9,175 nucleotides of DNA from an uncultured Acidimicrobiales bacterium (GCA_938008925.1 CALLIQ010000542.1:1-9175); one strand, 5' to 3'. Shown: positions 1 through 6,644, counted from the first letter of the stretch. A program made the numbers and translations. The notes: generated by a model from the sequence alone, not told the origin.

Positions 1-154
1 GCATTCGTCGCCGCCTTCTTCACCGCCCCGACCGACATGGGCACTGCCGACGATGCGCCGTCAGATCCAGATCGGCCTGAAGAAGGGCAAGAACCTGCCC
101 GGCGACATCGTCACGTTCATCGACACGATCTGGCCGCCCGACAACGACGCCTGA
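1..154 (+). pseudogene. 3' end of an unidentified gene, apparently frameshifted
   Basis: The window opens inside a gene that I do not recognise. In frame 1, bases 1 to about 48 read as ordinary coding sequence (AFVAAFFTAPTDMGTAD) with almost every third position C or G. After that, frame 1 loses the bias and becomes an Arg/His/Glu-rich shadow. Frame 2 becomes convincing from about base 53 (MRRQIQIGLKKGKNLPGD, ending IWPPDNDA) and stops at TGA 152-154. The simplest reading is one protein whose last roughly 50 residues are split by one extra base (or a two-base loss) between about 44 and 58. It could be real gene decay, a sequencing error or, less likely, a programmed shift. The alternative is that frame 2 alone is translated throughout, but its first 17 codons have poor third-position bias. 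The 5' part lies outside the window, so no function can be named. Confidence 0.45.
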
Positions 155-186
155 TCTCGAGTGCGTCGGAGGCTCCGGCGAGAGGG

Positions 187-534
187 TCAGCCGGCGACGG
201 GGAAAGCGCGCACGCGGATGGTGCGTCGGCCGTTGGCCACTCGCTCGGCCATGGTCGAGCGGTCGACTCGAGCGATCTCGGCTGCGTCGGCGTAGCCGTA
301 TCCGCACGAGTCGACGAGCCACAGGGCCTGTGCCTGCTCGAAGGGCAGGCTCGATGCGGTCTGACGAATCGCCTCACGTCGACGATCGCCAATGTCGTGC
401 GTCGTCAGCGACGTGTTGGCGCCGCGTCGGGTGCTGGCTCCGGAGCGAACGAGGGTCGCCACCGACTCCCACCCGTTTGCGTGGGCGAACTGAGCGATCC
501 ATCCCGTGGATTCGATGCAGAGCTCGAGGGCCAT
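187..534 (-). CDS. Small sigma-70 region 4-like helix-turn-helix protein
   Basis: A 115-residue protein if started at the ATG at 532-534. Residues about 62-110 (from SLPFEQAQALWLVDSCGYGY to RRTIRVRA) match the shape of sigma-70 region 4 in ECF-type sigma factors: an 'LP.EQ..ALWLV...GY.YA.AAEI' helix, then a helix-turn-helix at about 81-107 of the type that contacts the -35 element. No region 2 (core- and -10-binding) is visible, so this is probably a stand-alone DNA-binding protein or a reduced sigma factor rather than a complete one. Cellular role: likely transcription control in the cytoplasm, target unknown. The reading frame stays open and well biased upstream of this ATG, and a GTG at 622-624 would add 30 residues and overlap the divergent gene. 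Neither start has a strong ribosome-binding site, so the N-terminus is uncertain. It could also be a truncated sigma-factor relic. Confidence 0.68.
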   Translation of the reverse strand: MALELCIESTGWIAQFAHANGWESVATLVRSGASTRRGANTSLTTHDIGDRRREAIRQTASSLPFEQAQALWLVDSCGYGYADAAEIARVDRSTMAERVANGRRTIRVRAFPVAG

Positions 535-601
535 CCGGCGAGGGTAGGGGACATTTCGCCATCGGCTGGGGTCGGGCTGGTCGGAGAAAAGCTGCTCTGG
601 T

Positions 602-605
602 AGGA
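602..605 (+). promoter_or_regulatory. Ribosome-binding site of the MDMPI-family gene
   Basis: AGGA seven bases upstream of the ATG at 613-615, the best Shine-Dalgarno match near this start. It supports 613 as the initiation codon. It lies in the 78-bp gap between the two divergent genes, which must also hold their promoters; I could not pick out convincing -35/-10 boxes there. Confidence 0.55.
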
Positions 606-612
606 CAAGATC

Positions 613-1359
613 ATGCTCACCCACGACGAACGCCTGGCGTGCGCTCGCAGCGCGGTCGACTACATCACCGGTCGAACCGCCGACGAGCAGCTGCGCCCCG
701 TGCCCAATTGTCCGGGATGGACGGTGTACAACGCCGCCGCACACATCGGCCGAGTCGCCATCGCATGGGAGTCGATGATCGGGGCGACACCGGACGACCC
801 TGCTTCGCGAACACGCGGCTACGCCGAGAGCGAGCGGAGGCCCGCCGGCGCAACGACGGCCGATCTTGCCTCCTGGGCCAACAGCGCCCTGGATCAGCTC
901 GAGGCCGACACCGATCGCTCGTGCTACTTCTCGATGACCGGCGGCGAAGGCACGGTCGGTCTGTGGGGTTGGCACGCTGCGTCGGAGCTGGGCGTCCACC
1001 GGCTCGACGTCGAGCTCGCTCTCGGCCACCCGCACAGCCTCGATGAGCGACAGGCGGGCGATGCGATCGCCTACACAGCGCAGTACTTCCTTCCGGCGAT
1101 GCGTCGAGCCGTCGGGGTCGATCCAGGTCGGCTGGAGTTCTCGATCGCCGCGGCCGGGGACGGGGAGACAGCCGGTCCGGTCGTCATCGAATCGGACGGC
1201 GAGGGTTCGGTGCGAGTCGGCGGACCACCCGTTCAACTGCTCCTGGCGATGTGGGGTCGACCCCACGACGGCGTCAAGGTTCTCGAGGGTGACGCTGCGG
1301 TGTGGGATCAGTGGCGAGCGCTCCCGACCGAAGCCTTCCAGTTCGGAACCTGGGACTGA
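613..1359 (+). CDS. Maleylpyruvate isomerase family mycothiol-dependent enzyme
   Basis: A 248-residue protein of the MDMPI/DinB-like superfamily, the usual length. The N-terminal four-helix-bundle domain (about 1-135) carries the family signature VPNCPGWTVYNAAAHIGR at residues 30-47. The three metal ligands expected from Corynebacterium mycothiol-dependent maleylpyruvate isomerase (His, then Glu-x3-His) are present as H44 and E125/H129 in HAASELGVHRLDVE. The C-terminal part (about 140-248) fits the MDMPI C-terminal, SCP2-like domain. Family members use a divalent metal and, in some cases, mycothiol as thiol cofactor for isomerisation or S-transfer in the cytoplasm; the substrate here cannot be told from sequence. 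The start is supported by AGGA at 602-605. The gene is divergent from the sigma-4-like gene, which might regulate it (inference only). Its TGA stop sits about one repeat length before the 35-bp tandem repeats. Confidence 0.88.
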   Translation: MLTHDERLACARSAVDYITGRTADEQLRPVPNCPGWTVYNAAAHIGRVAIAWESMIGATPDDPASRTRGYAESERRPAGATTADLASWANSALDQLEADTDRSCYFSMTGGEGTVGLWGWHAASELGVHRLDVELALGHPHSLDERQAGDAIAYTAQYFLPAMRRAVGVDPGRLEFSIAAAGDGETAGPVVIESDGEGSVRVGGPPVQLLLAMWGRPHDGVKVLEGDAAVWDQWRALPTEAFQFGTWD

Positions 1360-1370
1360 CCAACAGCGCG

Positions 1371-1458
1371 ACCTGTCACTTCCTCTGACCCACCGGCAGC
1401 CCGCAACCGGTCACTTCCTCTGACCCATCGACAGCCGTCAACCTGTCACTTCCTCTGA
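1371..1458 (+). repeat. 35-bp tandem repeat with an 18-bp core (three core copies)
   Basis: The core ACCTGTCACTTCCTCTGA occurs at 1371-1388 and 1441-1458, and with one change (T to G at position 4) at 1406-1423. The copies start exactly 35 bp apart. The intervening 17 bases are also similar (CCCACCGGCAGCCCGCA versus CCCATCGACAGCCGTCA), so the full unit is 35 bp and is tandemly repeated; the third copy diverges after the core. The array lies just past the stop of the MDMPI gene in a convergent gap. A degenerate direct copy is at 1519-1535, and inverted copies are at 1566-1583 (perfect) and 1601-1613 (partial). Confidence 0.9.
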
Positions 1459-1583
1459 GACAGCCGACGCGCCCCGTGGCGCGCTCCGATGCCGTGACCA
1501 GGGAAAACGTCCTGTTTCACCTGTCACGTCTCTGAACCGCAACACAGCAAAACACCTGTCCTGTCTCAGAGGAAGTGACAGGT
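1441..1583. repeat. Perfect 23-bp inverted repeat bounding a 143-bp, MITE-like segment
   Basis: Bases 1441-1463 and 1561-1583 are exact reverse complements over 23 bp, separated by 97 bp. Read from the TG at 1444 to the CA at 1580, the segment has TGTCAC...GTGACA ends, the TG...CA form seen at many transposon ends. It contains no open reading frame of interest. It could be a small non-autonomous mobile element, a pair of protein-binding sites or a long stem acting as a terminator for both convergent genes. No target-site duplication is evident in the flanks (CAACC on the left, GGTCG on the right), which weakens the mobile-element reading. Confidence 0.6.
1468..1483. terminator. GC-rich hairpin, possible terminator
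   Basis: CGCGCC and GGCGCG pair as a 6-bp stem around a CCGT loop, inside the inverted-repeat segment and downstream of the MDMPI gene. There is no T-tract, so intrinsic termination is only possible, as with many high-GC actinobacterial terminators. Confidence 0.35.
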
Positions 1584-1621
1584 CGGGAGCTGTCGTGACC
1601 TCAGAGGAGGTGAGGAGCCGG

Positions 1622-2773
1622 TCAGCTGTCGAGGGTGGTGGCGAGGGCTCGCTCGGGGCTGTGGGCGGGCGTGCCGGCGATGACCCAGCCGAGGGTGCGG
1701 TGACGTTCGAAGCGCCACCACATGCCGTCGGTGTCGAGCCGGAGCTGCACGTCGCCGCTCGTGACCGTGTTGTCGAGGAGCCGCGCCGGGATCGGCAGGG
1801 CGGCCTTCGCCGGCGCAAGGTCGGCCGGATCCGGCTGCCATGGCTCGTGGGCGACCATCACGCCTTCGGCTCTCCCGACCCGCCACGCCACCGCGAGCGT
1901 GGCCAGTTCGTCGGTGTCGATGCCGATGGCATCGGCGATGTCGGCCAGCAGGTCGACATCGCGGGCAGCGTCGGCCGCTCGACGCGCGCCGTCGACGATG
2001 GGGGAGTGAGCGAGTCCGGCGTCGCCGCCATGATCGATCACACCCCAAGCCCGCACCGCAGCATCGGTGGCGAGGAGGTCGAGCGATGCGAGCTCGACGC
2101 CCGAGTCGACCGGCGGTCGGTGGCGAATCGCGACCGGCCGGTGCGGGCGAGCTGCGACCGGGACTCGAGGAAGACGCCCGAGATCGCGCTCCCACACCTC
2201 GGCAGCGGGCACGCCGGCCGGGACGGTCTCGACGTCGAGATCGAGCACACCGCTCGTCCGCCGTCGACGGATCTCTTCGAGGAGCTCGGGTCGGCTTCGG
2301 CCTCGGAGCAACAGCACCGTGAACGGGTCGGAATCGATGAGGTCGGTGATCAAGTAGCACAACGCCGCCGCGTGCTTGCACGGATCGCCCCAGTCGGGGC
2401 ACGAACAATCGGGGATCAGGTCGGACGGTCCGGGCAACAACGAGACGCCGATCTCGTCGCACTCGTGAAGCAAGGCCGGCGGCAGCTCGCCCGTGAGGAG
2501 CGCAGCGGAATGAGCGGCCCGACCGACGATCAAGTCGATCACCTGGTCCCACTGTGCGTCGGTCAGCGAGGTCACCGAGACATCGGTGCGGTAGTCGTCG
2601 TTGCCGAGAACGACCGCCTTCACATGGCCGGGGAGCACCTCGGCCGTCTGCACGTGACCCTTGCGGGCGTAGGTGCGGCCGCGAGCGAGACGCCCGTCAT
2701 CACCCGCCGCCCGTCGCTCGAGCGCATCGACCCAGGCCAGACCCCACCACGTGTCGCCGAACTGCCGGGCCAT
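1622..2773 (-). CDS. SWIM zinc-finger protein paired with the SNF2 helicase
   Basis: A 383-residue cytoplasmic protein. Residues 123-134 carry the SWIM signature CxCx6CxH (C123, C125, C132, H134 in CSCPDWGDPCKHAAALCY), a zinc-binding fold thought to mediate DNA or protein contacts. The N-terminus (WWGLAWVDALE, then RGRTYARKGHV) is typical of actinobacterial SWIM proteins encoded beside HelZ-type helicases. The C-terminal 220 residues have no motif I recognise. The start ATG at 2771-2773 shares its A with the TGA stop of the helicase (TGATG), which implies translational coupling and probable joint action with it. It most likely acts as an accessory DNA-binding or regulatory partner (inference). 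Mycobacterium tuberculosis has a comparable neighbour pair beside helZ, to my knowledge. The 3' end abuts the repeat-bearing gap. Confidence 0.85.
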   Translation of the reverse strand: MARQFGDTWWGLAWVDALERRAAGDDGRLARGRTYARKGHVQTAEVLPGHVKAVVLGNDDYRTDVSVTSLTDAQWDQVIDLIVGRAAHSAALLTGELPPALLHECDEIGVSLLPGPSDLIPDCSCPDWGDPCKHAAALCYLITDLIDSDPFTVLLLRGRSRPELLEEIRRRRTSGVLDLDVETVPAGVPAAEVWERDLGRLPRVPVAARPHRPVAIRHRPPVDSGVELASLDLLATDAAVRAWGVIDHGGDAGLAHSPIVDGARRAADAARDVDLLADIADAIGIDTDELATLAVAWRVGRAEGVMVAHEPWQPDPADLAPAKAALPIPARLLDNTVTSGDVQLRLDTDGMWWRFERHRTLGWVIAGTPAHSPERALATTLDS

Positions 2774-5700
2774 CAGGCGGCCTCGCCATCGTCGGAGTCA
2801 GGGCTGTCGGAGTCAGGGCTGTCGGCCTCGCTGCCGTCAGCACCAGCACCGTCGAGCGTTGGTTGATCGAGGCGGACCAGCGCGGCGAGATCGTCATCGT
2901 CGAGGTTGCCGATCCAGCTCTCCCCACCGCCGATCACCTTGTCGGCGAGCGCACGCTTGGTCCGCAAGAGCTCGGCGACCCGGTCTTCGACCGTGCCCTC
3001 GGTGACGAGGCGATGAACCGACACGGTGTTCTTCTGACCGATCCGGTAGGCCCGGTCGGTCGCCTGGTCCTCGACCGCCGGGTTCCACCACCGGTCGTAG
3101 TGGATGACGTGGGTGGCAGCCGTGAGATTCAGCCCGGTACCGCCCGCCTTCAGCGAGAGCACCAACACGTCGAGAGCGCCCGCCTGGAAGCGGTCGACGA
3201 GCTCCTGGCGCTTGGCGACCGTCAGCCCACCGTGCAAGATCGCGCTGGAAACGCCCCTGGTCGTGAGGTGGTCGACGAGGAGCTCGCCCATCGAGACGTA
3301 TTGACTGAACACGAGCGTCTGCTCGCCGTTGCCGAGTGCCAGATCGATCAGCTCGTCGAACGCGTCGATCTTGCCCGAACGACCTTCGATGGGCCCCGTC
3401 TCGCCGAGGAACTGTGCGGGGTGGTTGGTGATCTGCTTCAACGCGGTGAGCAACCGCAGCACGATCCCGTGGCGAGCGAGTCCGTCGTTGTCGCGAAGGT
3501 CGGCGAGGACCTCCTCGGTGGTCGCCTTGTAGAGCGAGACCTGTTCGTCGGTGAGGGGCACGACGACGTCGCGCTCGTTCTTGGGTGGGAGCTCCGGGGC
3601 GATGCCCGGATCGGTCTTCTTTCGACGGAGGAGGAACGGGGCGACGATGGTGGCGAGACGAGCGGTCGCCTCGGGGTCGCCGTCCTTCTCGATCGGGGTC
3701 GCCGTGTTTCGGCGGAAGGTCTCGAGCGGTCCGAGCAGGCCGGGGACGGCCCAGTCGAGGATCGACCACAGCTCGGTGAGGCGGTTCTCGACCGGCGTTC
3801 CGGTGAGCGCGATCCGGGCCCGGCCGGGGAGCTGGCGGAGCGCCTTGGCCGTGCGCGATCGGGGGTTCTTCGCGTGCTGAGCCTCGTCGGCCACGACGAG
3901 ATCCCACGACTCGGCCGAGAGTGCGTCGACGTCGGTGCGGACCACCCCGTAGGTGGTGATCACGAGATCGCCCGGTTCGACCGTTCCGAGTGAACGACTC
4001 GGCCCGTGGTAGCGATGCACGATCGTCGACGGCAGGAACCGCTTGGCCTCGCGCTCCCAGTTGGCAACGAGCGACGTGGGGCAGACCACGAGCGTTGCGC
4101 CTCCTCGCTTTGCGTGAAGGGAGAGCAGCTGGATGGTCTTGCCGAGACCCATGTCGTCGGCGAGGCATCCGCCGAGCCCGATGTCGCACAGATCGGACAT
4201 CCAGGCGAGGCCTCGACGCTGGTAGGGGCGGAGCTCGGCCTGGAGTTGTGCGGGCTCGGGTTCTTCTCGTTCACCGGTGAGCGTCTGAAGACGCTTGGCG
4301 AGATCCTCCACCGCGCCCCGGACCTCGACCGCCACGACCTCTGGCTGGTCGAGCGCGCCGTCGAGGGTGCCCTTCGATCCGAGCAGGTTCGACAGGTCGA
4401 GGCCGTCGCCGAGGGCCGCTGCCAGCGCGTCGGCGGCAGAGATGACGGGCGCACGCTCACGAAGGCGTTCCCTCGTCCGGTGGTCGAGGCGCACCCAGCG
4501 GCCACGGATGGGCACCATCGGTCGCTTGGCCTCGCCGAGGATCGCGAGTTCATCGGTGGTGAGCGGCGAGCCGTCGAGCAGGAACTCCCAATTGACGGTG
4601 AGCAGGCTGTCGAGATCGGTGATGGTCGGAAGCGCGCCGCCGGGCGCGGACGCACCCACGACGAGCGTTCGCTCGATGGTCGGCGACACCAGATCGGACG
4701 GCCACCGCACCTCGATCGAGGCCGCCGACAGATCGTCGAGGCGGTCGAGCAACTCGTCGAGTGCATCGTCGGTGATGTCGAGGTGGGAAGGCGCCGAACG
4801 ATCCAGCGCCGGCGCGAGCGCAGGGCAGATGTCGGCCGCCCGACGCAGTCCGGCGAGCAGATCGACCTCGGCCTCGCGTCCGAGGCGCTCCATGACTTCT
4901 CGTGGCGACGACCACAACTGGTCGGCATCGATCACCAGCGACGGGTCGAGCTGGCTTCGCAGCTGGAACACGACCCGCCACATCGCTGCGCCAGCACCGC
5001 CGCCGTCGGCACCGAAGTCGAGATCGAGGTCGAGATCGACCGAGTCGGGGTGATGGCGACTGTCGACGCCGGAATCGAGCGTCTCGGGAAACAGGGTGTC
5101 GGGCGGGAACACCCGCAGCGCAAGAACGGCGCCAGCGCAGTGGACCGATGCGATGTCGTCGATCCATGACCGCAGGTGCTGAAGTCGGAGGCGATCGACG
5201 TCGGCGAACGGCGGACTCTCGACGATCGCTGCGGCCGCTGACGTTCGAACCATCGAGTCGGCGACGGCGTCGTACAGGCCGCGTACGAGCCGAGTCGGTT
5301 CGTGGAAGTTCGGAGCTCCGGTCCTGGCCGACTGAATCGGCCGGCACATCGCCTGGGGTGGAAGCGCTGCGGCGAGCTCGGAGAAGCGTTGGCGGTCATC
5401 GGCATCGAGCGGGTCGAGCCGCCACGCGTCGAAGCCCTCGTCGGTGAGTGAGGGCAGGAGCCGTCCGCGCGCCACGAGGTCGAGAGCGAGGCGCACGCCG
5501 ACGGACCAGGCTCGAACCGACGGCGTCACGGTGTCGCTGGCCTCGAGGCCAGCCAGTTCGTCGATCGCCGAAGCGATCGGGAGGACCCGGACCGACGTCC
5601 CGGCCGTGCCGAGCTTCCCGTGTGCGTCGGGTCGGGTCAGCTCGATGGATCGTCGCTCGAGATGATCGTCGGCGTCGACCAGGTCGAGCAGCGTGCCGGC

Positions 5701-5805
5701 ATCGGTGTCGCGCCACAGCGCAAACCACGACTGACGCGGTGGATCGGCGACGACGAGCGTTGCGTGATCGCTCTCACCGATTTGGCGCGTCGCTCCCGAT
5801 GGCAC
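2773..5805 (-). CDS. SNF2-family DEAD/DEAH-box ATPase/helicase (HelZ-like)
   Basis: A 1010-residue SWI2/SNF2 ATPase, close to the roughly 1013 residues of mycobacterial HelZ. The first 390 residues are poorly conserved. Residues about 395-445 (VNWEFLLDG, PIRGRWVRLD) match the SNF2-associated domain (DUF3670). The ATPase core follows: motif I DDMGLGKT (K556), motif II DEAQ (640-643), motif III LTGTPVEN (667-674), then in the second RecA lobe motif V GGTGLNL (888-894) and motif VI QATDRAYRIGQ (914-924). All key residues are intact, so it should be an active double-stranded-DNA translocase or remodeller. The start is GTG at 5803-5805; an in-frame TAG at 5815-5817 rules out anything further upstream. 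There are acidic low-complexity stretches at 257-263 (DLDLDLD) and in the C-terminal tail (DSPDSDSPDSD). It is followed directly by the SWIM protein gene. Its physiological role is not established. Confidence 0.92.
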   Translation of the reverse strand: MPSGATRQIGESDHATLVVADPPRQSWFALWRDTDAGTLLDLVDADDHLERRSIELTRPDAHGKLGTAGTSVRVLPIASAIDELAGLEASDTVTPSVRAWSVGVRLALDLVARGRLLPSLTDEGFDAWRLDPLDADDRQRFSELAAALPPQAMCRPIQSARTGAPNFHEPTRLVRGLYDAVADSMVRTSAAAAIVESPPFADVDRLRLQHLRSWIDDIASVHCAGAVLALRVFPPDTLFPETLDSGVDSRHHPDSVDLDLDLDFGADGGGAGAAMWRVVFQLRSQLDPSLVIDADQLWSSPREVMERLGREAEVDLLAGLRRAADICPALAPALDRSAPSHLDITDDALDELLDRLDDLSAASIEVRWPSDLVSPTIERTLVVGASAPGGALPTITDLDSLLTVNWEFLLDGSPLTTDELAILGEAKRPMVPIRGRWVRLDHRTRERLRERAPVISAADALAAALGDGLDLSNLLGSKGTLDGALDQPEVVAVEVRGAVEDLAKRLQTLTGEREEPEPAQLQAELRPYQRRGLAWMSDLCDIGLGGCLADDMGLGKTIQLLSLHAKRGGATLVVCPTSLVANWEREAKRFLPSTIVHRYHGPSRSLGTVEPGDLVITTYGVVRTDVDALSAESWDLVVADEAQHAKNPRSRTAKALRQLPGRARIALTGTPVENRLTELWSILDWAVPGLLGPLETFRRNTATPIEKDGDPEATARLATIVAPFLLRRKKTDPGIAPELPPKNERDVVVPLTDEQVSLYKATTEEVLADLRDNDGLARHGIVLRLLTALKQITNHPAQFLGETGPIEGRSGKIDAFDELIDLALGNGEQTLVFSQYVSMGELLVDHLTTRGVSSAILHGGLTVAKRQELVDRFQAGALDVLVLSLKAGGTGLNLTAATHVIHYDRWWNPAVEDQATDRAYRIGQKNTVSVHRLVTEGTVEDRVAELLRTKRALADKVIGGGESWIGNLDDDDLAALVRLDQPTLDGAGADGSEADSPDSDSPDSDDGEAA
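2791..2825. repeat. 15-bp in-frame tandem repeat in the helicase tail
   Basis: GTCGGAGTCAGGGCT occurs twice back to back (2791-2805, 2806-2820), followed by the first five bases of a third copy. It encodes the repeated pentapeptide DSPDS in the acidic, presumably disordered C-terminal tail of the helicase. As the unit is a multiple of three, copy-number change would keep the frame and the coupled stop/start intact. Confidence 0.9.
5017..5040. repeat. 12-bp in-frame tandem repeat (Asp-Leu run) in the helicase
   Basis: Two 12-base units (GTCGAGATCGAG and GTCGAGATCGAC) differing at the last base encode the DLDLDLD run at helicase residues 257-263. It sits in the variable N-terminal region ahead of the glycine-rich stretch GADGGGAG, and looks like a linker expansion. 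Confidence 0.75.
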
Positions 5806-5908
5806 ACGGCGAGCCTAGGCCGTTCGCGCCGCTGAGGAACGCACGTTCGTATGCCGTTCCTTCGATGTCGCCGCTCTGGATCGGCCGATCGACGGAGCCG
5901 CGACGGAT
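5806..5908 (-). promoter_or_regulatory. 103-bp gap upstream of the helicase; possible promoter region
   Basis: Noncoding stretch between the membrane-protein gene and the helicase. It holds a 5-bp-stem hairpin, GAACG/CGTTC around CA (5837-5848), and a perfect 12-bp palindrome GATCGGCCGATC (5879-5890). Either could be an operator or chance in GC-rich DNA. The weak AGG eight bases before the GTG is the only ribosome-binding candidate. No convincing -35/-10 pair was seen, so an internal promoter is possible but not shown. Confidence 0.3.
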
Positions 5909-6181
5909 CTACGGCTGTTCGCCGCAGATCCAGAATGGGTCGTCGTTCGTCCCGATGTTGCGGCAACTCTCGAACGGCGATGTTGGTTCGTCATCGGCCA
6001 ACATCACGCCGACTGCGCCAAAGCCGAGGATGATCATGAACACGCCAACGAAGGCAACGGCGAACTTCGTGAGCTCAGACCACCCGGCCGTCGGGCCGTC
6101 GCCCGGTGTCGCAGCGGCGACGGCGGTCGGAGGGCTGGCCAGAATCGGGGCCATCGCGCCGCCGGCTGTCTGGTCTTCCAT
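5909..6181 (-). CDS. Small single-pass membrane protein, unknown function
   Basis: A 90-residue protein that I do not recognise as a family. An Ala/Pro/Gly/Thr-rich N-terminal segment (1-34) precedes one hydrophobic helix at about 38-61 (from FAVAFVGVFMIILGFGAVGV to ML). After it come an acidic stretch (ADDEP) and a short tail with two cysteines (C73, C86) near aromatic residues (DPFWICGEQP). The Cys pair could form a disulfide if the tail faces outward. The start ATG is at 6179-6181 with a weak GGA upstream; the stop is TAG at 5909-5911. It lies 49 bp downstream of the lipoprotein gene on the same strand, suggesting the two are co-transcribed and act together at the membrane. Third-position bias and the clean membrane segment support a real gene. 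Confidence 0.7.
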   Translation of the reverse strand: MEDQTAGGAMAPILASPPTAVAAATPGDGPTAGWSELTKFAVAFVGVFMIILGFGAVGVMLADDEPTSPFESCRNIGTNDDPFWICGEQP

Positions 6182-6230
6182 CGTGGATCCGACGTCGAGG
6201 CGTTCGAGAGACGGGGCCTGGGCGCCCGGC

Positions 6231-6644
6231 TCAGGGGCGGCAGGTCTCCTGATACTCGAACAGGATCGAGTCGCGGAGGTCTTGGCTGTTGTTGACGTCG
6301 GACCGGAACTGGTCGTAGTCGGCTCGGGTCAGCCCGGTGTCGACGAGCTTCTGATCGAGCGCCTGCTGGAGAGCTTCTGGCGTCGGGAAGGTGCGGCGCT
6401 GGAGCTCGCACACCCATGCGGCCTCGAAGCGCACGAACGCCTCGTCACCCTCGGGCAGCGAGACGTCTGGCTTTTCGGCGATGAGCAACGTCGTCGTCGT
6501 GCCGAACACCGTCGAGGTGGTCGAGTCGGCAAAGGCGAGGTCCGGTGTGGAGTCGTCGCCATTGGAGCACGCACCAAGCGTGAGCGTGGTGGCCAGTGCG
6601 GCAGCGATGAACCGGGGAGTCGAGCTTCGGGTGAACGTTCTCAC
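6231..6644 (-). CDS. Predicted lipoprotein, unknown function
   Basis: A 137-residue secreted lipoprotein. The N-terminus has basic residues (MRTFTRSSTPR), a hydrophobic stretch (FIAAALATTLTL) and the lipobox LGAC, with C26 as the lipidated cysteine. A Ser/Thr/Asp-rich linker (27-54) is followed by a helical domain (about 66-137) with two cysteines, C79 (AAWVCELQ) and C135 (YQETCRP), that could pair as a disulfide outside the cell. The region around FPTPEALQQALDQKLVDTGLTRADYDQF looks like an all-helical fold, but I cannot name a family. Start is GTG at 6642-6644, chosen because it gives a complete signal peptide; no strong ribosome-binding site is seen. Probably the first gene of a minus-strand unit with the membrane protein, and divergent from the DUF169 gene. 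Confidence 0.78.
   Translation of the reverse strand: MRTFTRSSTPRFIAAALATTLTLGACSNGDDSTPDLAFADSTTSTVFGTTTTLLIAEKPDVSLPEGDEAFVRFEAAWVCELQRRTFPTPEALQQALDQKLVDTGLTRADYDQFRSDVNNSQDLRDSILFEYQETCRP

Noticed and set aside
187..1266. A 359-codon minus-strand open frame covering the sigma-4-like gene and running antisense through the MDMPI gene
   Set aside because: Only the last 115-145 residues have protein-like content; the rest is antisense to a well-supported family gene.
1371..1458. CRISPR array
   Set aside because: The core is short (18 bp), only three copies exist, the sequence between copies is itself repeated rather than unique, and no cas gene is nearby.
1360..1621. A small gene hidden in the repeat region
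   Set aside because: No open frame with a plausible start, ribosome-binding site and coding bias; the content is repeats and hairpins.
1595..5169. Several long plus-strand open frames (about 390-480 codons) opposite the SWIM and helicase genes
   Set aside because: They are antisense to genes with intact domain motifs, show no domain of their own and are expected in GC-rich DNA.
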